Source: Actinomadura physcomitrii
GTDB taxonomy: Bacteria; Actinomycetota; Actinomycetes; Streptosporangiales; Streptosporangiaceae
Direction: 5' to 3'
DNA: 64,000 bases
Assembly: GCF_008923205.2 (NCBI RefSeq)
Contig: NZ_WBMS02000008.1
Span: 62,001-126,000 of the forward strand
Positions 56,899 through 64,000 of this stretch are shown one piece after another. The translations under genes and the position numbers were made by a program. A model generated the notes under the pieces. The model worked only from the letters and a program-made list of their open reading frames with translations. It was not told the origin of the DNA and did no database searches. The number at the start of each line of letters is the position of its first letter. Positions within the stretch are counted from its first letter, which is position 1.

Positions 56899-58323
56899 TC
56901 ACACGTCGTAGTAGATCTCGAACTCGTGGGGGTGGGGGCGCAGCCGGATCGGGTCGATCTCGAACTCGTGCTTCATCGTGACGTAGGTCTCGATGAGGTC
57001 CGGGGTGAAGACACCGCCCTCCAGCAGGTAGTCGTGGTCGGCCTCCAGAGCCTCCAGCACGGCCGGCAGCGAGCCGGGGACCTGCGGGATCGCCCGGGCC
57101 TCCTCGGGCGGCAGCTCGTAGAGGTCCTTGTCGATCGGCTCCGGCGGCTCGATCTTGTTCTTGATGCCGTCCAGGCCCGCCATCAGCATCGCCGAGAAGG
57201 CGAGGTAGGGGTTGCAGGACGGGTCCGGCACGCGGAACTCGATCCGCTTGGCCTTCGGGTTCGAGCCGGTGATCGGGACGCGGATGCACGCCGACCGGTT
57301 GCGCTGCGAGTAGACGAGGTTGACCGGCGCCTCGAAGCCCGGGACGAGCCGGTGGTAGCTGTTCACCGTCGGGTTCGTGAAGGCCAGCAGGGACGGAGCG
57401 TGCCGGAGCAGGCCGCCGATGTAGTGCCGGGCGACGTCCGACAGGCCCGCGTAGCCGACCTCGTCGTAGAACAGCGGCGAGCCGTCCTTCCAGAGCGACT
57501 GGTGGACGTGCATGCCGGAGCCGTTGTCACCGAAGATCGGCTTCGGCATGAACGTGACGGTCTTGCCCGCCTTCCGCGCGACGCTCTTGACGATGTACTT
57601 GTACAGCAGCAGGTTGTCGGCGGTCTTCAGCAGCGTGTCGAACCGGAAGTCGATCTCCGCCTGGCCGGCGGTGCCGACCTCGTGGTGCTGCATCTCGACG
57701 GCGATGCCGGAGTCGATGAGCTGCGCGACCATCTCCGAGCGCAGGTCGGTGTAGTGGTCCATCGGCGGGACGGGGAAGTAGCCGCCCTTGTAGGGGGGCT
57801 TGGCGCCGAGGTTGCCGCCGTCCTCCTCGCGTCCGGTGTTCCAGGCGCCCTCGACCGAGTCGAGGTAGTAGTAGCCGGCGTTCTGCTTCGTCTCGAAGCG
57901 GACGTCGTCGAAGATGTAGAACTCGGCCTCGGGACCGCAGTAGATCGTGTCGGCGATGCCCGTGCCGCGCAGGTAGTCCTGGGCCTTCCGGGCGATGTTG
58001 CGCGGGTCGCGGCTGTACGGCTCGCCCGTGAGCGGGTCGTGCACGAAGAAGTTCAGGATGAGGGTCTTGTGCTGGCGGAACGGGTCCACCACGGCGGTGG
58101 CGGGGTCGGGCAGCAGGAGCATGTCCGACTCGTGGATCTCCTGGAACCCGCGCACCGACGAGCCGTCGAACATCAGCCCCTCGGTGAAGACGCTCTCGCC
58201 GAAGTTCTCGACGGGGAACGTGAAGTGCTGCATCTTGCCCGGCAGGTCCACGAACCGGCAGTCGACGAACCGAACACCTTCGTCCCTGAGATAGCTCAGG
58301 ACCTCTTCGGCGCTGCTGAACAT
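56899..58323 (-). CDS. glnA: glutamine synthetase type I, GlnA1 (adenylylated class)
   Basis: A 474-residue GSI-beta glutamine synthetase, the main ammonia-assimilating enzyme. Motifs: [121 protein letters not shown] and [16 protein letters not shown]. The adenylylation Tyr is at ~402 in [11 protein letters not shown], the target of the GlnE encoded at 47220. ATG at 58323 follows AAGGAGG. Its promoter carries a full GlnR box. Confidence 0.97.
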   Translation of the reverse strand: MFSSAEEVLSYLRDEGVRFVDCRFVDLPGKMQHFTFPVENFGESVFTEGLMFDGSSVRGFQEIHESDMLLLPDPATAVVDPFRQHKTLILNFFVHDPLTGEPYSRDPRNIARKAQDYLRGTGIADTIYCGPEAEFYIFDDVRFETKQNAGYYYLDSVEGAWNTGREEDGGNLGAKPPYKGGYFPVPPMDHYTDLRSEMVAQLIDSGIAVEMQHHEVGTAGQAEIDFRFDTLLKTADNLLLYKYIVKSVARKAGKTVTFMPKPIFGDNGSGMHVHQSLWKDGSPLFYDEVGYAGLSDVARHYIGGLLRHAPSLLAFTNPTVNSYHRLVPGFEAPVNLVYSQRNRSACIRVPITGSNPKAKRIEFRVPDPSCNPYLAFSAMLMAGLDGIKNKIEPPEPIDKDLYELPPEEARAIPQVPGSLPAVLEALEADHDYLLEGGVFTPDLIETYVTMKHEFEIDPIRLRPHPHEFEIYYDV

Positions 58324-58356
58324 CCAGCCTCCTTGGTGCGCTCTTGGGCATCTCGC

Positions 58357-58362
58357 AGGCTA
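58357..58362 (-). promoter_or_regulatory. -10 element of glnA1
   Basis: TAGCCT on the minus strand, 10 bases downstream of the GlnR box and ~34 bases before the ATG. With the GlnR box it forms an activated-promoter layout lacking a good -35. Confidence 0.5.
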
Positions 58363-58372
58363 CGGCCGGGCC

Positions 58373-58410
58373 GTTTCCCGGCCGTGTCCCATATGTTTCG
58401 GCTGTGTTAC
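58373..58410 (-). promoter_or_regulatory. full four-half GlnR binding site upstream of glnA1
   Basis: On the minus strand: GTAAC-n6-GAAAC-n6-GACAC-n6-GAAAC, matching the actinobacterial GlnR consensus gTnAC-n6-GaAAC-n6-GtnAC-n6-GaAAC with one deviation. It lies ~50-87 bp before the glnA1 start. This predicts control by nitrogen limitation through GlnR. Confidence 0.85.
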
Positions 58411-58499
58411 GCGGGTCACCGGGCGTCCTGCTCCGAGGTGGTTCCTCCCCCGGGGGAGCCGGGTCGGAACCCGCCGGGGGAGCGGATAGCGTAGAGGCC

Positions 58500-58985
58500 A
58501 TGAGCGGTGGTAAAGAGCAGCAGGCCGCACGGCCCCGCTGGACGCAGACGTGGCTCGGCGGCGCGCGCGCGGCGGGTGCCGACCTCGGCCGTCCAGGCGA
58601 GCGCCTGGGGCTCCCGGAGAGCGGGAGCGGCGCCGTCGCGTCCTACGGCCGCCGGCTGCTCGCGCTGTTCATCGACTGGGCGCTGTCGACGCTGGTCGCG
58701 AGCGGGCTCGCGAGCGCCCTCGACTGGTCGGCGCCGCAGCGCAGCCTGTGGACGCTGGTGATCTTCGGGGTGCAGGCGTGGCTGCTCACCGCGACGATCG
58801 GCACCACGATCGGCAAGCGGCTGTGCGGCATCCGGGTCGTGCGGCTGGACGGCCGCCCCGTCGGGTTCATCATGGGGTTCGCGCGGTCGCTGCTGCTGGT
58901 CCTCGTCGTGCCCGCGCTGATCTGGGACCGCGACTACCGCGGCATGCACGACCGCGCGTCCGGCACCGCCGTCGTGAATATGTGA
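58500..58985 (+). CDS. RDD-family membrane protein
   Basis: A 161-residue RDD-domain protein: YGRRLLALFIDWALSTLVASGLAS (the Arg-Asp-like start of the domain), LVIFGVQAWLLTATIGTTIGKRLCGIRVVRLDG, and GFARSLLLVLVVPALIWDRDYRGMHDRASGTAVV (the final D). Three membrane helices. Role unknown; some RDD proteins act in ion exchange. This gene sits between glnA1 and the DUF4191 gene in many actinobacteria. ATG at 58500, AGAGG only two bases away, so its translation may be weak or leaderless. Confidence 0.85.
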   Translation: MSGGKEQQAARPRWTQTWLGGARAAGADLGRPGERLGLPESGSGAVASYGRRLLALFIDWALSTLVASGLASALDWSAPQRSLWTLVIFGVQAWLLTATIGTTIGKRLCGIRVVRLDGRPVGFIMGFARSLLLVLVVPALIWDRDYRGMHDRASGTAVVNM

Positions 58986-59007
58986 AAGCGCCCCCGAAGG
59001 GGCGCTT
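58986..59007. terminator. bidirectional hairpin terminator
   Basis: AAGCGCCCC-CGAA-GGGGCGCTT: a perfect 9-bp stem with a CGAA tetraloop, one base after the RDD stop and 14 bp after the DUF4191 stop on the other strand. T-rich arms on both sides suit both convergent genes. Confidence 0.85.
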
Positions 59008-59020
59008 CATCTCGGTACGG

Positions 59021-59716
59021 TCACCGCATCTTGGGCTTGGGACCCTTCGGCATCTTCGCGCCCTTCGGGATCGGGCCCTTCGGCATCTGCATCGACCGCG
59101 GCAGCGCCTGGAGCCGGTCGTTCAGCTCCGCGACCTGCGCCTTGGTGAGGTTGCGGGGCAGCTTCATCAGGTGCCGCTGCAGCTTGCCGACGTCGATCTG
59201 CTCGTCGTCGTCACCGACCTGCACGTCGTAGATCGGCACCTGCTGCGCGGCGCGGGAGATCCGCTTCTTCTCCGCGCCCAGCAGCTGCCCGACCCGGTTG
59301 CGCGGGCCCTCGGAGACGAGGATGACGCCGGGACGGCCCACCACGCGGTGCACCATGTCGAGGTTGCGGTTGCCGCTGACCGCCTCGGTGACCGTCCAGT
59401 CGCCGCGCATGTTCTTCAGCACCGCGGCGGCGGCGCCGGGCTGCCCGGCGATCACCTTGTACTGCGCGCGCTGCGCCAGCTGACCGAAGACGATCATGCC
59501 GACGGCCGCGCCGGCCAGGATGCCCAGCGGGACGAAGAACCACAGCCAGCCGATCACCAGCCCGATCACGATGACGACGATCAGGGTGCCGAGCGCCGAC
59601 GCGGCGACGATCGGAAGGGCCTTCGGGTCGGCCTGGCGGAGCACCTGGGCGACCATGCGGATCTGCTTGAGGCGGCCCGGACGCTCCTGGCTCCCGTCCG
59701 CGGGCGTTTTCGACAT
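59021..59716 (-). CDS. DUF4191 integral membrane protein
   Basis: A 231-residue protein of the actinobacterial DUF4191 family, always found near lipA/glnA1 and of unknown function. Two membrane helices (LPIVAASALGTLIVVIVIGLVIGWLW, FFVPLGILAGAAVGMIVFG), then a soluble domain (QLAQRAQYKVIAGQPGAAAAVLKN, VVGRPGVILVSEGPRNRVGQLLGAEKKRISR, VPIYDVQVGDDD), and a C-terminal tail of PKGP/PKGAK repeats (MPKGPIPKGAKMPKGPKPK) that is basic and likely disordered. ATG at 59716. Downstream (same strand) of lipA by ~90 bp. Confidence 0.88.
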   Translation of the reverse strand: MSKTPADGSQERPGRLKQIRMVAQVLRQADPKALPIVAASALGTLIVVIVIGLVIGWLWFFVPLGILAGAAVGMIVFGQLAQRAQYKVIAGQPGAAAAVLKNMRGDWTVTEAVSGNRNLDMVHRVVGRPGVILVSEGPRNRVGQLLGAEKKRISRAAQQVPIYDVQVGDDDEQIDVGKLQRHLMKLPRNLTKAQVAELNDRLQALPRSMQMPKGPIPKGAKMPKGPKPKMR

Positions 59717-59803
59717 GAACCCAAGGATAGTCGGCCGGGACCCCGGTCCCGACACCGTCCTCGCGCAGCGAAACGCAGGCGAGGACGGCCGGGACCGCCG
59801 AAA

Positions 59804-60733
59804 TCAGCCCCGGCGGGCCTCGACGGCCTGCTTGTAGAGGCGTCCGGCGCGGTAGCTGGAGCGGACGAGCGGACCCGACATGACGCCCGCGAAGCCGATC
59901 TCCTCGGCCTCGGCGTTCAGCTCGACGAACTCCTCGGGCTTCACCCACCGCTCCACCGGGTGGTGGCGGGGGCTCGGCCGCAGGTACTGGGTGATGGTGA
60001 CCAGCTCGCAGCCCGCCTCGTGCAGGTCGCGCAGTGCCGCGGAGACCTCCTCGCGGGTCTCGCCCATGCCGAGGATCAGGTTCGACTTGGTGACCAGGCC
60101 GTCCTGCCGGGCCTTGGTGATCACCTCGAGGGAGCGCTCGTAGCGGAACCCGGGCCGGATCCGCTTGAAGATCCGCGGGACGGTCTCGACGTTGTGCGCG
60201 AGCACCTCGGGACGGGCGGAGAAGACCTCGGCGAGCTGCTCGGGGACGGCGTTGAAGTCGGGGATCAGCAGCTCGACGCCGCAGCCGGGGACGGCGGCGT
60301 GGATCCGCCGGACCGTCTCGGCGTACAGCCAGGCGCCGCCGTCCGCCAGGTCGTCGCGGGCGACGCCGGTGACGGTGGCGTACTTCAGGCCCATCGCCGC
60401 CACGGACTCGGCGACGCGGCAGGGCTCGTCCCGGTCGAACGCGGCGGGCTTGCCGGTGTCGATCTGGCAGAAGTCGCAGCGCCGGGTGCACTGGTCGCCG
60501 CCGATGAGGAAGGTGGCCTCGCGGTCCTCCCAGCATTCGAAGATGTTGGGGCAGCCCGCCTCCTGGCACACCGTGTGCAGGCCTTCGGACTTCACCAGCC
60601 CGATGAGCTCCTTGTACTGCGGGCCCATTTTCAGCCGCGTCTTGATCCACTCGGGCTTGCGCTCGATCGGGGTCTGGCTGTTGCGGGCCTCTATGCGCAG
60701 GAGCTTGCGCCCCTCGGGTGTCACCGTCGTCAC
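59804..60733 (-). CDS. lipA: lipoyl synthase
   Basis: A 309-residue radical-SAM lipoyl synthase inserting two sulfurs in octanoyl groups of 2-oxoacid dehydrogenases and GcvH. Auxiliary cluster Cys56, Cys61, Cys67 ([12 protein letters not shown]) and radical SAM cluster Cys82-x3-Cys86-x2-Cys89 (CTRRCDFC) are all present, plus the C-terminal [10 protein letters not shown] with the cluster-binding Ser. GTG start at 60733, with a second GTG three codons on. Works after LipB, encoded at 61478. Confidence 0.97.
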   Translation of the reverse strand: MTTVTPEGRKLLRIEARNSQTPIERKPEWIKTRLKMGPQYKELIGLVKSEGLHTVCQEAGCPNIFECWEDREATFLIGGDQCTRRCDFCQIDTGKPAAFDRDEPCRVAESVAAMGLKYATVTGVARDDLADGGAWLYAETVRRIHAAVPGCGVELLIPDFNAVPEQLAEVFSARPEVLAHNVETVPRIFKRIRPGFRYERSLEVITKARQDGLVTKSNLILGMGETREEVSAALRDLHEAGCELVTITQYLRPSPRHHPVERWVKPEEFVELNAEAEEIGFAGVMSGPLVRSSYRAGRLYKQAVEARRG

Positions 60734-60938
60734 CCGTTCAGGGTACGTCGCGATCTGCGCACCGGCACATCGCGGCCTGGCCGCCCCCGGGTTAACGCAC
60801 CCGTATCGGACCGATCTCGAACGTGTGACGTTACCCCGCTCACACCGTCGATTCGCGTGTTTCGGTCCATGGCCGCCGGCGGTTCTCTCTAGGGTGACTC
60901 CCTGTCGTCACGCAACAGCGTTCGCATGGAGGACCGCA

Positions 60939-61448
60939 GTGGGTCTGGCAATGTCGTACCTCAGGGTGCCGCCGGTGCTGGAGGGTGAGCCGGATCCCGC
61001 CCGGGTCGCCCGCCGCGTGTTCGGCGAGCCGGACTGGCGGCGCCGCGTGCCGGTCGCGCCGCTGGACGTCGGCGGGGCGTGGCAGGCGCTGCACTACCTG
61101 GTGACCGGCGACCCGTGGGAGGGGCGCCAGCCGGAGGCCGACGTGGTGTGCGGCGGCCGGCTGCTCACCGAGGACGGCGCCGACGAGCTCGGCATGGACG
61201 TGATCTACCTGGCGCCGGACCGGGTGAAGCCCGCCGCCGACCATCTGGCCGCCACGCCGTTCGGCGGCGTCGCGGGCCGCTTCGAGCCGGCGGTGATGGT
61301 GCAGGCCGGCGTGCAGGACGCGGGCCGGATGGACGCCGCGGCCCGCGACCGCGTCCTGAAGCCCGCCTACGAGGCGCTGGTCGCGTTCTACCGGGACGCG
61401 GCGGACGAGGGCCACGCCGTCTTCAAGGTGATGTTCCCCGACCACTGA
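60939..61448 (+). CDS. DUF1877 (YfbM-like) protein
   Basis: A 169-residue DUF1877 family protein: MSYLRVPPVLEGE, VGGAWQALHYLVTGD, GGRLLTEDGADELGMDVIYLAPDRVKPAADHLAATPF and a final FYRDAADEGHAVFKVMF. Function unknown; the E. coli member is YfbM. GTG at 60939 has a clean GGAGG six bases upstream; an in-frame ATG at 60951 would be the next choice. It lies between lipA and lipB on the opposite strand and splits the lip pair. Confidence 0.85.
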   Translation: MGLAMSYLRVPPVLEGEPDPARVARRVFGEPDWRRRVPVAPLDVGGAWQALHYLVTGDPWEGRQPEADVVCGGRLLTEDGADELGMDVIYLAPDRVKPAADHLAATPFGGVAGRFEPAVMVQAGVQDAGRMDAAARDRVLKPAYEALVAFYRDAADEGHAVFKVMFPDH

Positions 61449-61477
61449 CCGCCGCGCGGGCCGCGCGCAGGCGGTGC

Positions 61478-62224
61478 TCAGGCGCCGAGGGCGGCGAGCT
61501 GGGCCGTCGTGCGGTGCAGGGTCTCCCGCGCGCCGAGCGCCTCGGCGAGTTGGCGCTCCACCAGCGGGGTGACCTCGGCGACCGGGACGTCCCGGCCGAC
61601 CTCGCGGCTGAGGTTCGTGGACCCGGCGTCCCGGATCCCGCACGGCACGATCTTGTCGAACCAGCCCATGTCGTTGTCGCAGTTCAGCATGAACCCGTGC
61701 ATGGCCACGCCGCGCGCCACCCGGATCCCGATCGAGCCGATCTTGCGGTCGGGCGTCCCGGGCACCCACAGCCCGCTGCGGCCCTCGACGGTGGTGGTCT
61801 CCAGGCCGAACTCGGCGCAGACCGCCATCATCATCCGCTCCAGCAGCCGCACGTAGGAGACCACGTCCGACGGGTCGGGCAGCCGCACGATCGGGTAGCC
61901 GGTCAGCTGCCCCGGGCCGTGCCAGGTGATCTTGCCGCCGCGGTCGACGTCCACGACCGGGGCGCCGGGGTCGCCGAACGGCCGGTCGAGATCCCCGGTG
62001 CGCTTGCCCGCGGTGTACACCGGCTGGTGCTCCATCAGTAGCACGGTGTCGGGGATCACCTCGTCGGCGCGCAGCGCGTGCGTGCGCTTCTGCAGGTCCC
62101 AGCCGTCCAGGTAGGGGACGGCCGCGGTCCCGAAGCCCGCGTGGACGATCACCAGCCGGCCGGTCGCCGGCGCCTTGCCGGGGGGCGTCTCGGGTGCGGC
62201 CCCCCGCACGTCCAGATCACTCAC
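61478..62224 (-). CDS. lipB: lipoyl(octanoyl) transferase
   Basis: A 248-residue octanoyltransferase moving octanoyl from acyl-carrier protein to lipoyl domains. Motifs: [34 protein letters not shown], and the catalytic pair Lys161 ([11 protein letters not shown]) and Cys195 (IVPCGI), equivalent to Lys142/Cys176 in M. tuberculosis. A ~20-residue variable N-terminal leader precedes [12 protein letters not shown] start at 62224. Pairs functionally with LipA. Confidence 0.96.
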   Translation of the reverse strand: MSDLDVRGAAPETPPGKAPATGRLVIVHAGFGTAAVPYLDGWDLQKRTHALRADEVIPDTVLLMEHQPVYTAGKRTGDLDRPFGDPGAPVVDVDRGGKITWHGPGQLTGYPIVRLPDPSDVVSYVRLLERMMMAVCAEFGLETTTVEGRSGLWVPGTPDRKIGSIGIRVARGVAMHGFMLNCDNDMGWFDKIVPCGIRDAGSTNLSREVGRDVPVAEVTPLVERQLAEALGARETLHRTTAQLAALGA

Positions 62225-62258
62225 GCACGCCAGCCTATGCCGCCCGCGGACCGCTTCC

Positions 62259-62996
62259 TCAGAGGGCCGCCAGCCGGCGGGGCTCCAGCCGGGTCTCCTT
62301 CGCGGTGCCGGGGCCGTCCGGCTCGACCCGGTAGGCGCCCGCGTCCTGCTTGTACGACACGGCCTGGACGAACTCGGTGCCGACGTAGTGCAGGCCGACC
62401 GACTCGTCCGCCGCGTAGCCGCCGGGCAGCGTGCCCTCGCCGACGAGCTGCTGCAGCAGCGGGCGGCGCTGCGGGTCGCTGTCGTAGTGCACCCCGCACG
62501 AGTACGGCAGGAAGCCGAGCCCGTCGGTGAGCGGCCGCAGCTGCGGGCCGAAGGAGTCGGTGTTGCCGCCGGCGTGCCAGCACAGCGCGCCTGCGCTCTG
62601 CCCGGACAGCACCACGCCCTCCTGCCACGCCTCCCGCATGATCTCGTCCAGCCCGTGCAGCCGCCACAGCGCGAGGAGGTTCGCGACGCTGCCGCCGGAC
62701 ACGTAGATCAGGTCCTGGGTGAGCAGGTGCTCGCGCATGTCGGCGACGCTCGGCATCGGGAACAGCGACAGGTGGCTGACCTCGGCGTCCAGCTGGGAGA
62801 ACCCGGCGTAGAAGCGCGCGACGTACTCGGCGCCGTCGCCGACCGCCGTCGTCAGGAAGCACATCCGGGGACGGTCCTGCCCGGTCAGGTCGAGCGCGTA
62901 GCGCATCAGCGGGCTCGGCGCGACGCCCTCCCGGCCGTCCGGGACGAACGTGCCCCCGCCGATGGCGAGGATGTGCGGCTGTCCGTCGGTGCTCAT
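62259..62996 (-). CDS. peptidase E (family S51) protein
   Basis: A 245-residue class I glutamine-amidotransferase-like serine peptidase, family S51, which in other bacteria cleaves Asp-X dipeptides. Nucleophile elbow [17 protein letters not shown] with Ser134, preceding [15 protein letters not shown] and followed by [17 protein letters not shown] and [16 protein letters not shown] at 62996 has GGAGGG three bases upstream. Cytoplasmic. Single gene between lipB and the epimerase-like gene. Confidence 0.9.
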   Translation of the reverse strand: MSTDGQPHILAIGGGTFVPDGREGVAPSPLMRYALDLTGQDRPRMCFLTTAVGDGAEYVARFYAGFSQLDAEVSHLSLFPMPSVADMREHLLTQDLIYVSGGSVANLLALWRLHGLDEIMREAWQEGVVLSGQSAGALCWHAGGNTDSFGPQLRPLTDGLGFLPYSCGVHYDSDPQRRPLLQQLVGEGTLPGGYAADESVGLHYVGTEFVQAVSYKQDAGAYRVEPDGPGTAKETRLEPRRLAAL

Positions 62997-63126
62997 TCGC
63001 CCTCCACGTCGGCATGCTCTCTCAATGTCACCGTATGGCCACCGGGCGGGAGCGGCCGCGACTTTAGCCAATCTTGGTCTCGGCGCGCCGCGGGCCCGCG
63101 CCCGAGGCGCGCCGGGAGCGCGCGCC

Positions 63127-64000
63127 TCAAAGGAGGGCGGCGAGCGCGGAGTCGACGTCCGGGTGCCGGAACCGGAACCCGGCCTGCTCCAGCCGCCGCG
63201 GCAGCACCCGCTGGCTGATCAGGGGGCCCTCGTCGGCGAAGTCGCGCAGCGCGGCCCGCAGCAGCGCCTTCGGGACGGCCAGCCGCGCCGGGCGGTGCAG
63301 TGCCCGCGCGAGCGCCGCGGTGTAGGCGGCGTTGGTCACCGGGTCCGGGGCGGTCAGGTTCACCGGCCCGGACACCTCGTGCTCGATCAGGAAGCGCAGC
63401 GCCGCGACCTCGTCGGCGAGCGAGATCCAGCTCGTCCACTGCGTGCCGTCGCCGAGCCGGCCGCCGACGCCGAGCCGGAACAGCGGCAGCGTCCGGCCGA
63501 GGATCCCGCCGCCGCGCGCCAGCACCACCCCGGTGCGCGGGTGGACGACCCGGACCCCCGCCTCCCGTGCGGGCGCGGCGGCGGCCTCCCAGTCGCGCAC
63601 CAGCGCGGCGAGGAACCCGGTGCCCATCGGGGACTTCTCGTCGGCCTCCCGGCCGCCGGTGTCGCCGTAGAACCCGATCGCGGAGCCGCACACCAGCACC
63701 GGCGGGCGGCGGTCCGCCGCCGCGATCGCCTCCGCGAGCGTCCGGGTGCCGTTGAGCCGGCTGTCCCTGATCCGGCGCTTGTACGCCTTCGTCCACGGCC
63801 GGTCGCCGACGCCCGCGCCCGCCAGGTGCACGACGGCGTCGGCGCCCTCCAGCGCCGCCGCCTCCACGCAGCCGTCCGGCGGGGACCAGCGCGCCTCGTC
63901 GGGCGCCGACGGCTCGCGGCGCACCAGCCGCACGACGTCGTGCCCGTCCTCCCGCAGCGCCCGCGCCAGCGCCGATCCGATCAGGCCCGACGAGCCCGTC
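63127..64000 (-). CDS. TIGR01777 family epimerase-like protein (5' cut by window edge)
   Basis: An extended SDR of the TIGR01777/SulA-like family; 291 residues in the window. The reading frame continues to the edge, beginning TGSSGLIGSALARAL, so the start is a few codons beyond. Then VVHLAGAGVGDRPWT, RIRDSRLNGTRTLAEAI, VCGSAIGFYGDTGG with Tyr of the active site, RTGVVLARGGGILGRTLPLFRLGVGGRLGDG and WISLADEVAALRFLIEH, all family signatures. Function unknown despite wide distribution. Stop at 63127. Confidence 0.92.
   Translation of the reverse strand, partial: TGSSGLIGSALARALREDGHDVVRLVRREPSAPDEARWSPPDGCVEAAALEGADAVVHLAGAGVGDRPWTKAYKRRIRDSRLNGTRTLAEAIAAADRRPPVLVCGSAIGFYGDTGGREADEKSPMGTGFLAALVRDWEAAAAPAREAGVRVVHPRTGVVLARGGGILGRTLPLFRLGVGGRLGDGTQWTSWISLADEVAALRFLIEHEVSGPVNLTAPDPVTNAAYTAALARALHRPARLAVPKALLRAALRDFADEGPLISQRVLPRRLEQAGFRFRHPDVDSALAALL

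Noticed and set aside
1..64000. tRNA, rRNA, riboswitch or CRISPR array
   Set aside because: Gaps between genes are short and were read on both strands; none shows a cloverleaf, a conserved riboswitch core or regularly spaced repeats.

Overview
The window is very GC-rich, uses GTG and TTG start codons freely, and is packed with actinobacterial families: F420-linked oxidoreductases, a DUF574 methyltransferase, DUF5685, DUF4191, GlnE with two type I glutamine synthetases, and SpoIIE-type PP2C phosphatases. The order glnA2-glnE ... glnA1-RDD-DUF4191-lipA ... lipB is a classic actinobacterial chromosomal block. My best guess is a Streptosporangiales/Thermomonosporaceae (Actinomadura-like) chromosome. 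This is an inference; there is no rRNA or other taxonomic marker in the window.

Layout. 1-13.6 kb holds the end of a gamma-glutamyltransferase, cutA, an MpaB-type oxygenase, a DHA2 efflux pump with its divergent MarR repressor, an orphan CsoR, alanine dehydrogenase, a DUF574 methyltransferase, glycerate kinase, a purine permease with a cut-down PucR-type regulator, an XRE-TPR regulator and a DUF5685 protein with a remarkable cysteine-rich tail. 13.6-22.6 kb holds a decayed acyl-CoA ligase, a CopC plus CopD-CtaG copper/oxidase-assembly pair, a NarL-type two-component system, an intact acyl-CoA ligase, and an F420-type luciferase-like oxidoreductase divergent from a TetR regulator. 22.6-39.5 kb holds a baeRF release-factor-like protein, two membrane proteins, an HxlR regulator with its oxidoreductase, a LigD-type phosphoesterase with a degenerate ligase domain, methionine aminopeptidase, an F420:NADPH reductase, an orphan peptide-type ABC permease, an uncharacterised winged-helix/membrane protein pair, panB, a second DHA2 pump with TetR, and a large PP2C phosphatase. 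39.5-43.2 kb holds NAD synthetase, gene remnants and an orphan terpene synthase.

43.3-50.3 kb is a nitrogen block: a polar amino acid ABC importer, glnA2 and glnE. 56.9-62.2 kb continues it with glnA1, RDD, DUF4191, lipA, DUF1877 and lipB. A textbook four-half-site GlnR box precedes glnA1 and a half-length one precedes glnA2, so this block is probably nitrogen-responsive, with GlnE adenylylating GlnA1. Between the two halves lies an accessory stretch (50.4-56.85 kb) of a PAP2-family enzyme, a secreted hydrolase, OsmC and then a small 'graveyard': XRE, SDR and NmrA remnants flanking an intact Fic AMPylator gene. The window ends in a peptidase E and a TIGR01777 epimerase-like gene cut by the edge.

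Regulation visible in the DNA includes four paired repressor/target arrangements with clear inverted-repeat operators (MarR, CsoR, and two TetR), many perfect GC hairpins at gene ends, and a recurring family of GGGGGTCGTCCCCC hairpin elements that begin at or just after stop codons at four loci. I saw no tRNA, rRNA, CRISPR array, transposase or phage gene.
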